In this document: piece after piece, positions 54,761-62,854 of the stretch
Position numbering within the stretch: the stretch's first letter is position 1
How the letters are laid out: the number at the start of each line of letters is the position of its first letter
Assembly (NCBI RefSeq): GCF_023218075.1
Contig: NZ_JALPTB010000020.1
Coordinates: 34,033-98,032, forward strand
From: Rhodococcus sp. HM1
Lineage (GTDB): Bacteria > Actinomycetota > Actinomycetes > Mycobacteriales > Mycobacteriaceae
Direction: 5' to 3'
DNA: 64,000 nucleotides
Translations under genes and position numbers: made by a program
Notes under the pieces: model-generated
Told to the model about the DNA's origin: nothing
Databases searched by the model: none
What the model saw: only the letters and a program-made list of their open reading frames with translations

Positions 54761-56230
54761 ATGGCGGGTGAGCGAGCAGGGCAGCTCTACATCGGGGGCA
54801 AATGGGTCGACGGCCGGGGCACGGAAACGCTCACGGTCGTCAATCCCGCGACCGAGGCGGTGATCGGCACCGTGCCCCAGGCCACGGCCGCCGACGTCGA
54901 CGACGCGGTCCGCGCGGCACGGACCGCCTTCGACGAGGGACCGTGGCCGCGGATGAGCCCGCGTGAACGGGCCACGGTCCTCCGGCGGATGGTCGACGAG
55001 CTCCAGCGCCGACGCGCCGAACTCGTCGACCTCAGCATCGCCGAAGCGGGATCGACCCGCACGCTCGCCGAGTTCATCCAGGTCGGCACACCGATCGACC
55101 ACTTCGCCGACCTCGTCGACCGCGTGATCGGCGCCTTCCCGTTCGAGACTCCGATGCCGCCGATAGTCGGCAACGGCATCGGGCAGGGCACGGTGGTCCG
55201 GGAACCGTACGGCGTCGCCGCCCTGATCACGCCCTTCAACTTCCCGTTCTTCCTCAACGTCTTCAAGGTGGCCCCGGCACTCGCAGCCGGATGCACCGCA
55301 GTGCTCAAGTGCTCGCCGTACACCCCCTTCGAAGCACTCGTCTTCGGAGAGGTCGCCGAGGCCGCGGGTCTTCCCGACAGCGTGCTGAACATCATCACCG
55401 GCGACGTCGAGGCGGGCGAGGCACTGACCACACATCCCGGTGTCGACATCGTCAGCTTCACCGGCAGCGACACCGTGGGCACCAAGGTCTACGGGCAGAG
55501 CGCCCAGAGCTTGAAGAAAGTCGTCCTCGAACTCGGTGGCAAGTCCGCGAACATCCTCCTCGACGACGCCGACCTCGACGACGTGATGCAGAGCGTGCTC
55601 GGCGGCTTCATCACGCATGCAGGACAGGGCTGCGCCCTGCTGACACGGATCCTGGTCCACGAGTCCCTCCACGACGAACTCGTCGCCAGGGTCAAGACGG
55701 CACTCGACTACGTCACGGTCGGCGACCCGGCCGATCCTGCGGTGACGATGGGCCCGCTGATCCGGGAGACACAGCGCCGGCGCGTGGAGGAGTTGATCCG
55801 GGTCGGCCAGGACGAGGGTGCGGAAATCGCCTACGGCGGTGGCCGTCCGGCGGGATTGGACAAGGGCTTCTTCGTCGAGCCCACCCTGTTCGTCGGCGTC
55901 GACAACTCGATGCGCATCGCGCAGACCGAGGTCTTCGGTCCTGTGGGTGTGGTCATCCCCTTCCGGGACGACGAGGACGCGGTCCGAATCGCCAACGACA
56001 GCCCCTTCGGTTTGGCGGGCGGGGTGTGGTCGTCCGACCCGCTCCGCGCTCACGGCATCGCGCGTCGGCTGCGCACCGGCATGGTCGTCGTCAACGGCGG
56101 TGGTGGCGGACTGAGTCCCGACGGGCCGTTCGGCGGGTACAAGCGCAGCGGCATCGGCCGCGAGTTCGGCGCGGCGGGACTCTCGGAATTCTTGCAGCAC
56201 AAGACAATCCAGTGGCCGGCCGCGCGATGA
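54761..56230 (+). CDS. Aldehyde dehydrogenase
   Basis: 489 residues. LYIGGKWVDGRGTETLTVVN and ALITPFNFPFFLNVFKVAPA open the NAD domain; SFTGSDTVGTKVY, VVLELGGKSANILLDDADL (general-base Glu) and THAGQGCALLTRILVHESLH (catalytic Cys) follow; PFGGYKRSGIGREFG closes the fold. A standard NAD-dependent aldehyde dehydrogenase of the broad ALDH family, different from the coniferyl type at 25823. ATG 54761 follows GGGGG; an in-frame ATG at 54719 would put the operator-like motif inside the gene. The AveC-like gene starts 70 bp downstream. Confidence 0.9.
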   Translation: MAGERAGQLYIGGKWVDGRGTETLTVVNPATEAVIGTVPQATAADVDDAVRAARTAFDEGPWPRMSPRERATVLRRMVDELQRRRAELVDLSIAEAGSTRTLAEFIQVGTPIDHFADLVDRVIGAFPFETPMPPIVGNGIGQGTVVREPYGVAALITPFNFPFFLNVFKVAPALAAGCTAVLKCSPYTPFEALVFGEVAEAAGLPDSVLNIITGDVEAGEALTTHPGVDIVSFTGSDTVGTKVYGQSAQSLKKVVLELGGKSANILLDDADLDDVMQSVLGGFITHAGQGCALLTRILVHESLHDELVARVKTALDYVTVGDPADPAVTMGPLIRETQRRRVEELIRVGQDEGAEIAYGGGRPAGLDKGFFVEPTLFVGVDNSMRIAQTEVFGPVGVVIPFRDDEDAVRIANDSPFGLAGGVWSSDPLRAHGIARRLRTGMVVVNGGGGGLSPDGPFGGYKRSGIGREFGAAGLSEFLQHKTIQWPAAR

Positions 56231-56300
56231 CCATCACCGTCGAGCGCGCCGACGCCACGGCGCCCCCTCACCCCACTCGTACAGGAGGGAAACCAGCACG

Positions 56301-57347
56301 ATGGTGAATTCGACAGGCAAGACGACGAGCGAGGACACGGTCGAAGCACCCGCCGCGACGACCGCGCTCGAGAGCAGCCCCGCGGGGCGCGATTCTCCCC
56401 CGATCGTCTGGCTGGCCCGGGTGGGCGCACTGATCGTCGCGCTCCAGGCCGTCATCTACATCCGGTGGATACTCTCCGACGGGTTCACGCCGACGCCGCC
56501 GGGTGCCGATCCGGTGCCGACACACACCGTCTGGATCATCAAGATCGCCGAGGGGATCTGCGTCGTCGGCACCATCGCCTCGATCATCTGGCTGGTCCGC
56601 AAGACCCGCAGGGAAGGCCGGTTCCCCACCATCGGGGTGTTCCTGGTCGCGTGGCTGCTGGCCGCCTGGCAGGACGTCGGCGTCAACGCGGTCCGCCCGG
56701 TGTTCGGCTACAACACGGAGTTCTTCCAGATGGGTACCTGGGCCGAGTTCGTACCCGGCTGGGTGAGCAAGGGCCCGGAGACCCCGGCACCGATCCTGTA
56801 CACACTCGGGGACTACTTCCTGTTCTTCCCGCTGGCCGTCCTCGGGATCAACGCACTGGTCGAGCGTGCCCGCAAACGGTGGCCCCGGCTGAACAAGGCC
56901 GGCATCGTCGCCGGGTTGCTGCTGCTGTTCCTCGTCCTGGACACCGTCGGCGAACAACTGCTGCAGCGCCAAGGGTTGTGGACGTACTTCCGGGTCAACG
57001 AGACGTGGTCGCTCTTCACCGGCACCATCAACCAGTTCCCCCTCTACGAGAACGTCGTGTTCGGCTCGATCGTGATGGTGCTCTCGATCTGCATCTACAT
57101 CTTCCGGCGCAAGGACGGCGGACTCATCTCCGACGCCGGGATCGAGCGGCTCCGGACCAAGCGGGGCGTGAGCATCATCCGCATCCTCGCGCTGACCGCG
57201 GTGATCAACGCGATCATGCTGGTGTTCAACCTCGGCTACAACCTGGTCAACCAGCACGCCGACATCACTCCGCCGTCGGTACCGAGCTATCTCCACGTGG
57301 AGATGTGTGGCGTTCCCGGCAACCCGCCCTGCCCGCCTCCCAGGTGA
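56301..57347 (+). CDS. AveC-like polytopic membrane protein
   Basis: 348 residues with about seven membrane segments, e.g. WLARVGALIVALQAVIYIRW, IAEGICVVGTIASIIWLV, FPLAVLGINALVERA, AGIVAGLLLLFLVLDTVGEQ and VFGSIVMVLSICIYIFRR. Family markers are DVGVNAVRPVFGYNTEFFQM followed by GTWAEFVPGWVSKGPE and a second conserved HVEMCGVPGNPPCPPP end. This matches the AveC-like group; AveC itself is the spirocyclase/dehydratase of avermectin biosynthesis. Homologues in rhodococci and mycobacteria sit in lipid clusters and have no proven function. ATG 56301 has GGAGGG upstream. Confidence 0.7.
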   Translation: MVNSTGKTTSEDTVEAPAATTALESSPAGRDSPPIVWLARVGALIVALQAVIYIRWILSDGFTPTPPGADPVPTHTVWIIKIAEGICVVGTIASIIWLVRKTRREGRFPTIGVFLVAWLLAAWQDVGVNAVRPVFGYNTEFFQMGTWAEFVPGWVSKGPETPAPILYTLGDYFLFFPLAVLGINALVERARKRWPRLNKAGIVAGLLLLFLVLDTVGEQLLQRQGLWTYFRVNETWSLFTGTINQFPLYENVVFGSIVMVLSICIYIFRRKDGGLISDAGIERLRTKRGVSIIRILALTAVINAIMLVFNLGYNLVNQHADITPPSVPSYLHVEMCGVPGNPPCPPPR

Positions 57348-57374
57348 GCACGCACGCAACAGGGATGGACGGCA

Positions 57375-57407
57375 CGACGGCCGGGGTGCAGTGCACCCCG
57401 GCCGTCG
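57375..57407. terminator. Strong bidirectional hairpin
   Basis: A 33-bp near-perfect palindrome: 57375-57390 and 57392-57407 are 16-bp complementary arms (CGACGGCCGGGGTGCA on the left) around one base. It lies between the ends of the AveC-like gene and the thioesterase gene and should stop transcripts from both sides. Confidence 0.8.
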
Positions 57408-57424
57408 CCGCCTCCGACGAATCC

Positions 57425-58105
57425 CTACCCGGTCGCGTTCCGTCGCGTGCCGTACCGCGTCCCGGCAAGTCTTCCGACGTCGGCGGCAACGGTGTTGACG
57501 ACGCCCGTGCACAGCACGTCACCGTCGAGCAGCAACCGCGCCGTGGAGTCGATGCCGCGCTCCCCCACCGTTCGGTCGATGGTGAATTGCAGTTCCGTCG
57601 CCAGCGGCGTGGGCCGCCGGTAGGTCACCGTCAACGATCGCGTCTTGCCCGAAACACCGACCGCGCAACTCTGGTGCTGGGTGACGGAGTCGAAGAACAC
57701 CCCGAGAAATCCCCCGTGGACCAGGCCGGGCGGACCCTCGAAAGCCAGCGGGAAGGTGACACGGCCCTCGGCACGGTCCGTGTCGAGCCGGTCGAAGACG
57801 TACTCGGGAAAGCACGGGTTGAATGCACCGATGTCGTACGCGTGGTCGACGTAGACGCGGCGGGCATCGTCGGCGTCCGGACCGATTCGCGGCCGCTGGT
57901 CCGGGGGCGCCACGGATGCGAGGTCGCGCTCCCAGTCGGCGAGTCGCGCGGCCATCTCGTCCAGGACCGGGTGCGGATCCTCGAGCGACATCACGAGCCC
58001 GACGAGACGGCGCAGCGCGGGCGCGACCGCGAGCTGCTGCGGCAGGGGTTGCGCCCCATAGGAGATCCGTCCGGCCTCCACGACCCGACCCTGGTGCTCG
58101 CCCAT
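57425..58105 (-). CDS. PaaI-like thioesterase (hot-dog fold)
   Basis: 226 residues. N-terminal about 110 residues are helical and not typical; the C-terminal domain carries the hot-dog signature GPPGLVHGGFLGVFFDSVTQ followed by SLTVTYRRPTPLATELQFTI. The HGG-x-D-like active helix suggests acyl-CoA thioester hydrolysis. ATG 58105 has GAAGGAA upstream. Divergent from the crotonase at 58202; operator-like site G in between. Confidence 0.8.
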   Translation of the reverse strand: MGEHQGRVVEAGRISYGAQPLPQQLAVAPALRRLVGLVMSLEDPHPVLDEMAARLADWERDLASVAPPDQRPRIGPDADDARRVYVDHAYDIGAFNPCFPEYVFDRLDTDRAEGRVTFPLAFEGPPGLVHGGFLGVFFDSVTQHQSCAVGVSGKTRSLTVTYRRPTPLATELQFTIDRTVGERGIDSTARLLLDGDVLCTGVVNTVAADVGRLAGTRYGTRRNATG

Positions 58106-58152
58106 GAATTTCCTTCCCTCCGACCCCGCCCCCCTGTTATCTTCGGACGGAG

Positions 58153-58185
58153 TAACGGTATCAATTACCGTAATACAAACAGTAT
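58153..58185. promoter_or_regulatory. Operator-like site G in divergent thioesterase-crotonase promoter
   Basis: TACCG (58166-58170), nine bases, CAGTA (58180-58184), with TAACGGTAT at 58153-58161. The 33 bp align end to end with 23483-23515 without gaps. The site ends 16 bp before the crotonase GTG and overlaps its likely promoter. Confidence 0.6.
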
Positions 58186-58201
58186 CAATCCGGGAGCGGA
58201 T

Positions 58202-59026
58202 GTGACCACAGCGAACCGAGATGCCCGGCCCGGCATCGGCGGTGCCGTGACCGCGCACCGCGAGGATGCCGTCCTGCACCTCACGCTGGATCGCACCGAC
58301 CGTCGAAATTCGCTGAGCCAGAACATGATCGATTCCCTCGTCGATCAGCTCACGCACGCCGCCTCGGACGATACGTTGCGCGCGATCCACCTCCGCGGGG
58401 CCGGCGACGACTTCTGCGCCGGCGTCGACTGGGTTTCCCGCAACACTGACGGAACGCGCCCGCGCGCAGGCGATTTGGTTCGACGCATCCCCCACGCCGC
58501 GCACCGCGTGATCGAACTCGTGCACACCGTCCACCTCCCGGTCGTGTGCAGCGTCCGGGGCTGGGCCGCCGGCCTGGGCTGCAACCTGGCGCTCGCCGCC
58601 GATTTCACCGTCGCGGCCGACGATGCCGTGTTCTGGGAGCCGTTCGTCGCACGCGGCTTCAGCCCGGACTCCGGGTCGACCTGGCTGCTGCCCCGGCTCG
58701 TCGGGATCGCCCGGGCCCGTCGCATGCTGCTGCTCGGCGAGAAGGTCCCGGGCGGTACCGCCGCCGACTGGGGCCTGATTCACGACGCGGTTCCGGCGGG
58801 CGATCTCGACACCGCGGCGGGCGAACTGCTGGACCGCCTCGCCTCCGGACCGACCGTCGCACTGGGCCTGACGAAACAGGCACTGGCGCACGCTCAGCAC
58901 GCGACACTCACCGAGTCGATGAACCAGGAGCTGTTCGACCTGGAGTTGGCTTGCCGAACAAGCGATTTCAAGGAAGGCCTCGCCGCGTTCCGGCAACGGC
59001 GCAACCCGGAGTTCGAGGGTCGATGA
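58202..59026 (+). CDS. Enoyl-CoA hydratase/isomerase family protein (PaaG-like)
   Basis: 274 residues. LHLTLDRTDRRNSLSQNM, DDFCAGVDWVSRNTDG, VRGWAAGLGCNLALAADFTV and GFSPDSGSTWLLPRLVGIAR. The first catalytic Glu position is Asn and the second is Asp in SPDSGSTW, as in ring-1,2-epoxyphenylacetyl-CoA isomerase PaaG; a double-bond or ring isomerase function is more likely than hydration. GTG 58202 has GGGAGCGGA upstream. Stop overlaps the next crotonase start as ATGA. Confidence 0.87.
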   Translation: MTTANRDARPGIGGAVTAHREDAVLHLTLDRTDRRNSLSQNMIDSLVDQLTHAASDDTLRAIHLRGAGDDFCAGVDWVSRNTDGTRPRAGDLVRRIPHAAHRVIELVHTVHLPVVCSVRGWAAGLGCNLALAADFTVAADDAVFWEPFVARGFSPDSGSTWLLPRLVGIARARRMLLLGEKVPGGTAADWGLIHDAVPAGDLDTAAGELLDRLASGPTVALGLTKQALAHAQHATLTESMNQELFDLELACRTSDFKEGLAAFRQRRNPEFEGR

Positions 59027-59829
59027 GGCAGGGGGCAGCCGTGGGCACCGTATTCGAGACCATCCAGCTCGACGTCGCACCCGAGGACAAGGTCGCGACG
59101 ATCACCCTGAACCGGCCCGAACGTCTCAACGCGTTCGATCGGCGGATGTGCGAGGAGATGGCGCGGGCGTGGCGCCTGGTCAAGTTGGACGACGACGTCC
59201 ATGCGATCGTGCTGCGAGCGGCCGGCACCCGTGCGTTCAGCGCCGGACTCGACATCAAATCGAGCTACGGGCAGCCGAACAGCGTGTGGCACCACGAGGA
59301 TCCGGGTGAGCTGCTCAGCCCCAAGTGGCAGAAGATGTGGAAACCGGTCGTGTGCGCGGTGCAGGGCATGTGCACCGCCGGCGGGTTCTACTTCGTCAAC
59401 GAATCCGACGTGGTGATCTGCTCGTCGGACGCCACCTTCTTCGATTCGCACGTCTCGACCGGCCTGGTGTCGGCGCTCGAGCCGATCGGGCTGATGCGGC
59501 GCGTGGGTCTCGGCGAGACACTGCGGATCGCGTTGACGGGCAACGCCGAACGCGTCGGAGCCGACACTGCACTGCGGATCGGGCTGGTTTCGGAAGTGGT
59601 TCCGCCGGAATGCCTGTGGCAGCGGGCCCACGCGATCGCGGCCACCATCGCCGCGAATCCGCCCGCGGCGACGCAGGGCACCGTCAAGGCCATCTGGGAA
59701 TCGCTGGACAAGCCCTATCGCGCCGCCCTCGACCACGGCCTGATCTACACCCGCCTCGGCAACCCGCTCGGCAGAGCCCAGCTCGCGGAGACCCCGGACG
59801 GCGACGGCCGGGCACCGCGGATCCGCTGA
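59023..59829 (+). CDS. Enoyl-CoA hydratase/isomerase family protein
   Basis: 268 residues from ATG 59023; GTG 59041 (GGGGG upstream) gives 262. VATITLNRPERLNAFDRRMC, AFSAGLDIKSSYGQPNSVWH, VQGMCTAGGFYFVNESDVVI, TGLVSALEPIGLMRRVGLGE and AIWESLDKPYRAALDHGLIY. It is the paralogue of the crotonase at 45531-46334, with the same NESD and SALEPIG substitutions at the catalytic positions. Two crotonases in tandem suggest consecutive reactions on one acyl-CoA. The ligase gene follows after 160 bp. Confidence 0.87.
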   Translation: MRQGAAVGTVFETIQLDVAPEDKVATITLNRPERLNAFDRRMCEEMARAWRLVKLDDDVHAIVLRAAGTRAFSAGLDIKSSYGQPNSVWHHEDPGELLSPKWQKMWKPVVCAVQGMCTAGGFYFVNESDVVICSSDATFFDSHVSTGLVSALEPIGLMRRVGLGETLRIALTGNAERVGADTALRIGLVSEVVPPECLWQRAHAIAATIAANPPAATQGTVKAIWESLDKPYRAALDHGLIYTRLGNPLGRAQLAETPDGDGRAPRIR

Positions 59830-59989
59830 TGAACACGGTCGTCACCTGCGCGAATCCACATATCGACGACCCGGGCCTGCGGTATCGTCCGAGGAACTGT
59901 ACGACTGACGGTTCGCCGTTCGGGGGGACCGCAGCATCGGGCACCACGCTGCTGTAGCGCATTCGCCGGCATCCATCCGAGGAGTTGCA

Positions 59990-61714
59990 GTGCCACACAC
60001 GAACGGGACCGAATCGGGCTCGACACCAGTCGAATTCACCCTCGATCGAGCGGCGAGCATCGTCGCCGCCGCGATACCCGACCGCGAGATGATCGTGCAG
60101 GGCGACCGCAGGTTCACCTTCGCGCAGGTCGACGAGCGCGCCCGACGCTTCGCGTCGTTCCTGCATTCGCAGGGACTGGGCTGCCACGCCGAGCGCGCCG
60201 ACCTCGCCCCGCACGAGGTCGGGCAGGATCTGTTGGGATGTCTGGCCTACAACGGCAACGAGTACATCGAGGGACTGCTCGGCGCGTTCCGCGCCCGGGT
60301 CGCGCCGTTCAACGTCAACTATCGCTACACCGGCAGCGAACTCGCTCAGCTTCTCGCCAACTCGGAGGCGACGGCGTTGCTCTATCACGCGGCGTTCGCC
60401 CCGACGGTCGCGGCGGTGCGGTCGAGCCTGCCGTCGCTGCGCGTGCTGATCCAGATCGCCGACGGCTCGGGCAACGAACTGCTCGACGGCGCCGTCGACT
60501 ACGAGACCGTGCTCGCCGAAAGTTCCCCCGAACCGCTGCCGATACGATCCACCCCCGACGACCTGTACGTCCTCTACACCGGCGGCACGACCGGCATGCC
60601 CAAGGGTGTGCTGTGGCGTCAGCACGACATCCTCATGGCCGGCTGCGGCGGCAGGAACATCTACAACGGAGAACTCGTCGACTCCTACGAGCGCATCGCC
60701 GCGAACGCGGTCGCGAATCCGGGGCTGCGGATGATGATCCTGCCGCCGCTGATGCACGGGGCCGCACAGTGGGCCGCGTTGACCGCGGCCCTCACCGGAC
60801 AGACAGTGATCTTCTCGACGGTGCCGGATCATCTGGACGGCCCCGAGGTGGTCCGCACGATCGAACGGGAGAAGGTCGCCGTCGTGACCGTGGTCGGCGA
60901 CGCGATGGCACGACCGCTCGCCGCCGCGATCGAGGACGGCGACGCCGACGTGTCGTCGCTGGTCCTCGTCGGGAACGGGGGCGCGGTGCTGAGTCCGACC
61001 GCCAAGGAACGTCTCATCGCGGCGATGCCGGGCGTCGTGGTGCTCGACGGCGTCGGGTCGTCCGAGACCGGCGCGCAGATGCAGCACACGTCCATGACCG
61101 GTGCCGTGGCGACGGGCACGTTCCGCGGCGGCCCCGACACCTGCGTCGTCGCCGAGGATCTCGACGGTGTCCTCGAGCCCGGCCACGACGGTATCGGCTG
61201 GCTCGCGCAGCGGGGGTTCGCACCGCTGGGTTACAAGGGCGATGCCGCCAAGACGGCGGCGACCTTCCCCGTCATCGGGTCGATCCGGTACGCCCTGCCG
61301 GGTGATCGTGCCCGTCACCTGGCGGACGGCAGCATCGAACTTCTCGGCCGCGACTCGGCGACCATCAACTCCGGCGGGGAGAAGATCTTCGCCGAGGAGG
61401 TCGAACTCGCGATCGTCTCTCATCCCGACGTCGTCGACGTCGTGGTCGCGGCGCGCCCGAGTGAACGGTGGGGACAGGAGGTGGTCGCGATCGTCGTACC
61501 CGCCGAGGACGCCGAACTCGACGCCGCCGGTGTCATCGAGCACGCCGCGCGGTCGATCGCCCGGTACAAGTTGCCGAAGGCCGTCGTGTTCCGTTCCGAG
61601 ATCGCCCGCAGCCCGGCCGGGAAGGCGGACTACCGGTGGGCGCGCGCACAGGCGGTGGCGGACGATGCGCGCACCGTCGACGACACGAACACCGCACGAG
61701 AGTCGGTGAGGTAG
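59990..61714 (+). CDS. Acyl-CoA synthetase, AMP-binding (FadD-like)
   Basis: 574 residues. P-loop LYVLYTGGTTGMPKGVLWRQ near residue 195, GVGSSETGAQMQHTS as A5, GWLAQRGFAPLGYKGDAAKT and FAEEVELAIVSHPDVVDVVV late, and A10 lysine in SPAGKADYRWARAQA. It shares the GQD insertion and GGTTGxPKGVLWR with the ligase at 9752-11398, so they are paralogues; the family includes FadD19-type enzymes for sterol side-chain acids. GTG 59990 has GAGGAG six bases upstream. Last gene of the 58202-61714 run. Confidence 0.9.
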   Translation: MPHTNGTESGSTPVEFTLDRAASIVAAAIPDREMIVQGDRRFTFAQVDERARRFASFLHSQGLGCHAERADLAPHEVGQDLLGCLAYNGNEYIEGLLGAFRARVAPFNVNYRYTGSELAQLLANSEATALLYHAAFAPTVAAVRSSLPSLRVLIQIADGSGNELLDGAVDYETVLAESSPEPLPIRSTPDDLYVLYTGGTTGMPKGVLWRQHDILMAGCGGRNIYNGELVDSYERIAANAVANPGLRMMILPPLMHGAAQWAALTAALTGQTVIFSTVPDHLDGPEVVRTIEREKVAVVTVVGDAMARPLAAAIEDGDADVSSLVLVGNGGAVLSPTAKERLIAAMPGVVVLDGVGSSETGAQMQHTSMTGAVATGTFRGGPDTCVVAEDLDGVLEPGHDGIGWLAQRGFAPLGYKGDAAKTAATFPVIGSIRYALPGDRARHLADGSIELLGRDSATINSGGEKIFAEEVELAIVSHPDVVDVVVAARPSERWGQEVVAIVVPAEDAELDAAGVIEHAARSIARYKLPKAVVFRSEIARSPAGKADYRWARAQAVADDARTVDDTNTARESVR

Positions 61715-61788
61715 CGCGCTTCCCGCCCACATCCGGGCTGTCGTGGTCACAATGATCCGGACACGCGGCAGCGCCGGAGGGAGTGTGC

Positions 61789-62169
61789 ATGGACATCGCC
61801 GAGGTGATGGACACGGTCGGCTCGGTCATCGACGTGGTCGGGGTGGCCGTCATCGTCGTCGGTGCGCTCGTGTCCAGCTGGATCGCGTACGACACCCGCC
61901 GGCGCACACCCCGAGCACCGATCTACGTCGCGTATCGCCGCAATCTGGGCCGGTCGATCCTGCTGGGTCTCGAATTCCTGGTGGCGGCCGACATCATCAA
62001 GACCGTCGCCGTCACCCCCACCTTCACGTCCGTCGGGGTGCTGGCGATCATCGTGCTGATCCGCACGTTCCTGAGCTGGTCCCTGCAACTCGAGATCGAC
62101 GGCCGCTGGCCGTGGCAGAAGCCCGTCTCGGACGGTTCCGCGGGCCCGAGGACCCCGCAACCGTCGTGA
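61789..62169 (+). CDS. DUF1622 membrane protein
   Basis: 126 residues. Three hydrophobic segments: VGSVIDVVGVAVIVVGALVS, SILLGLEFLVAADIIKTVAV and VGVLAIIVLIRTFLSWSLQL. The block RNLGRSILLGLEFLVAADII is the DUF1622 signature. Small inner-membrane protein of unknown role, conserved in many actinobacteria. ATG 61789 follows GGAGGGAG. Ends just before the IS607-type element. Confidence 0.8.
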   Translation: MDIAEVMDTVGSVIDVVGVAVIVVGALVSSWIAYDTRRRTPRAPIYVAYRRNLGRSILLGLEFLVAADIIKTVAVTPTFTSVGVLAIIVLIRTFLSWSLQLEIDGRWPWQKPVSDGSAGPRTPQPS

Positions 62170-62190
62170 GGCTGACAACAGTGGAGGAAT

Positions 62191-62222
62191 TTCCTGATAC
62201 TACATCATACTTCCTGATACTA
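62191..62222. repeat. Tandem TTCCTGATACTA repeats at IS607 left end
   Basis: TTCCTGATACTA at 62191-62202 and 62211-62222, 20-bp period, immediately before tnpA. In IS607 elements such subterminal repeats bind the recombinase; they may also regulate tnpA. Confidence 0.6.
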
Positions 62223-62230
62223 TTCGTCCC

Positions 62231-62854
62231 GTGCGCATCGGAGAGGCCGCCGAATACCTGAACATGTCCGTCGTGGGGGTTCGTAAGGCCGCAGCGGAAG
62301 GCCGGATACCTTCTCGCCGTACGGGTTCCGGTCAGCGCATTTTCGAGCGAGCCGACCTCGACGCGTACCTGGGGCGGCCCGCCGCGGTGTGCAATCCCTC
62401 GGTCAGGATCGAAGCGTTGTACTGCCGCGTGTCGGGCTCGACGGGGCAGGAATCGTCGCTCGCGAATCAGGAGACGATGTTGCGGGAGAGCGCCACCGGT
62501 GCCGTGTACCGCGTGTACAAGGACCGCGGTTCGGGGCTTCGGGAGAGGCGGGCCGGACTGGATCGGATGCTCGACGACGCGGCCCGGGGACGGTTCACGG
62601 TGGTCCGGGTGGTGTGGCGGGATCGGCTGGCGCGGTTCGGAGTGGTGTGGATCGAACGGTACCTGTCGGCGGTCGGGGTTACGGTCGAGGTGCTACGCGA
62701 GCACGGCGAGAAATCGCTGACCGAGGAACTGATGGATGACTTCATGGCGCTGCTGGCGTCGTTTTCGGGTCGGTTCTATCGGTTGCGGTCCGAGCACAAT
62801 CAACGCCGACTTCTCGATGATGCCCGGGTACGGTTGGACAGGGATGCGCAGTGA
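62231..62854 (+). CDS. tnpA: IS607-family serine recombinase TnpA
   Basis: 207 residues. N-terminal MerR-like helix-turn-helix RIGEAAEYLNMSVVGVRKAA (residues 2-21) with a SGQRIFERADLDAYL wing, placed before the catalytic domain as in IS607 and unlike resolvases. Catalytic serine is Ser68 in ALYCRVSGSTGQ; ANQETMLRE and WRDRLARFGVVWIERYL follow, with the conserved Arg pair. GTG 62231 has no clear ribosome binding site. Stop overlaps tnpB by four bases (GTGA). Confidence 0.9.
   Translation: MRIGEAAEYLNMSVVGVRKAAAEGRIPSRRTGSGQRIFERADLDAYLGRPAAVCNPSVRIEALYCRVSGSTGQESSLANQETMLRESATGAVYRVYKDRGSGLRERRAGLDRMLDDAARGRFTVVRVVWRDRLARFGVVWIERYLSAVGVTVEVLREHGEKSLTEELMDDFMALLASFSGRFYRLRSEHNQRRLLDDARVRLDRDAQ

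Noticed and set aside
56465..58200. Upstream extension of the crotonase frame starting at 56465
   Set aside because: The extension overlaps the AveC-like gene and the thioesterase antisense; crotonase homology begins only after 58202, where a ribosome site is present.
59684..61750. 688-codon minus-strand frame opposite the acyl-CoA ligase
   Set aside because: Complement artefact; the plus strand has P-loop and catalytic lysine.
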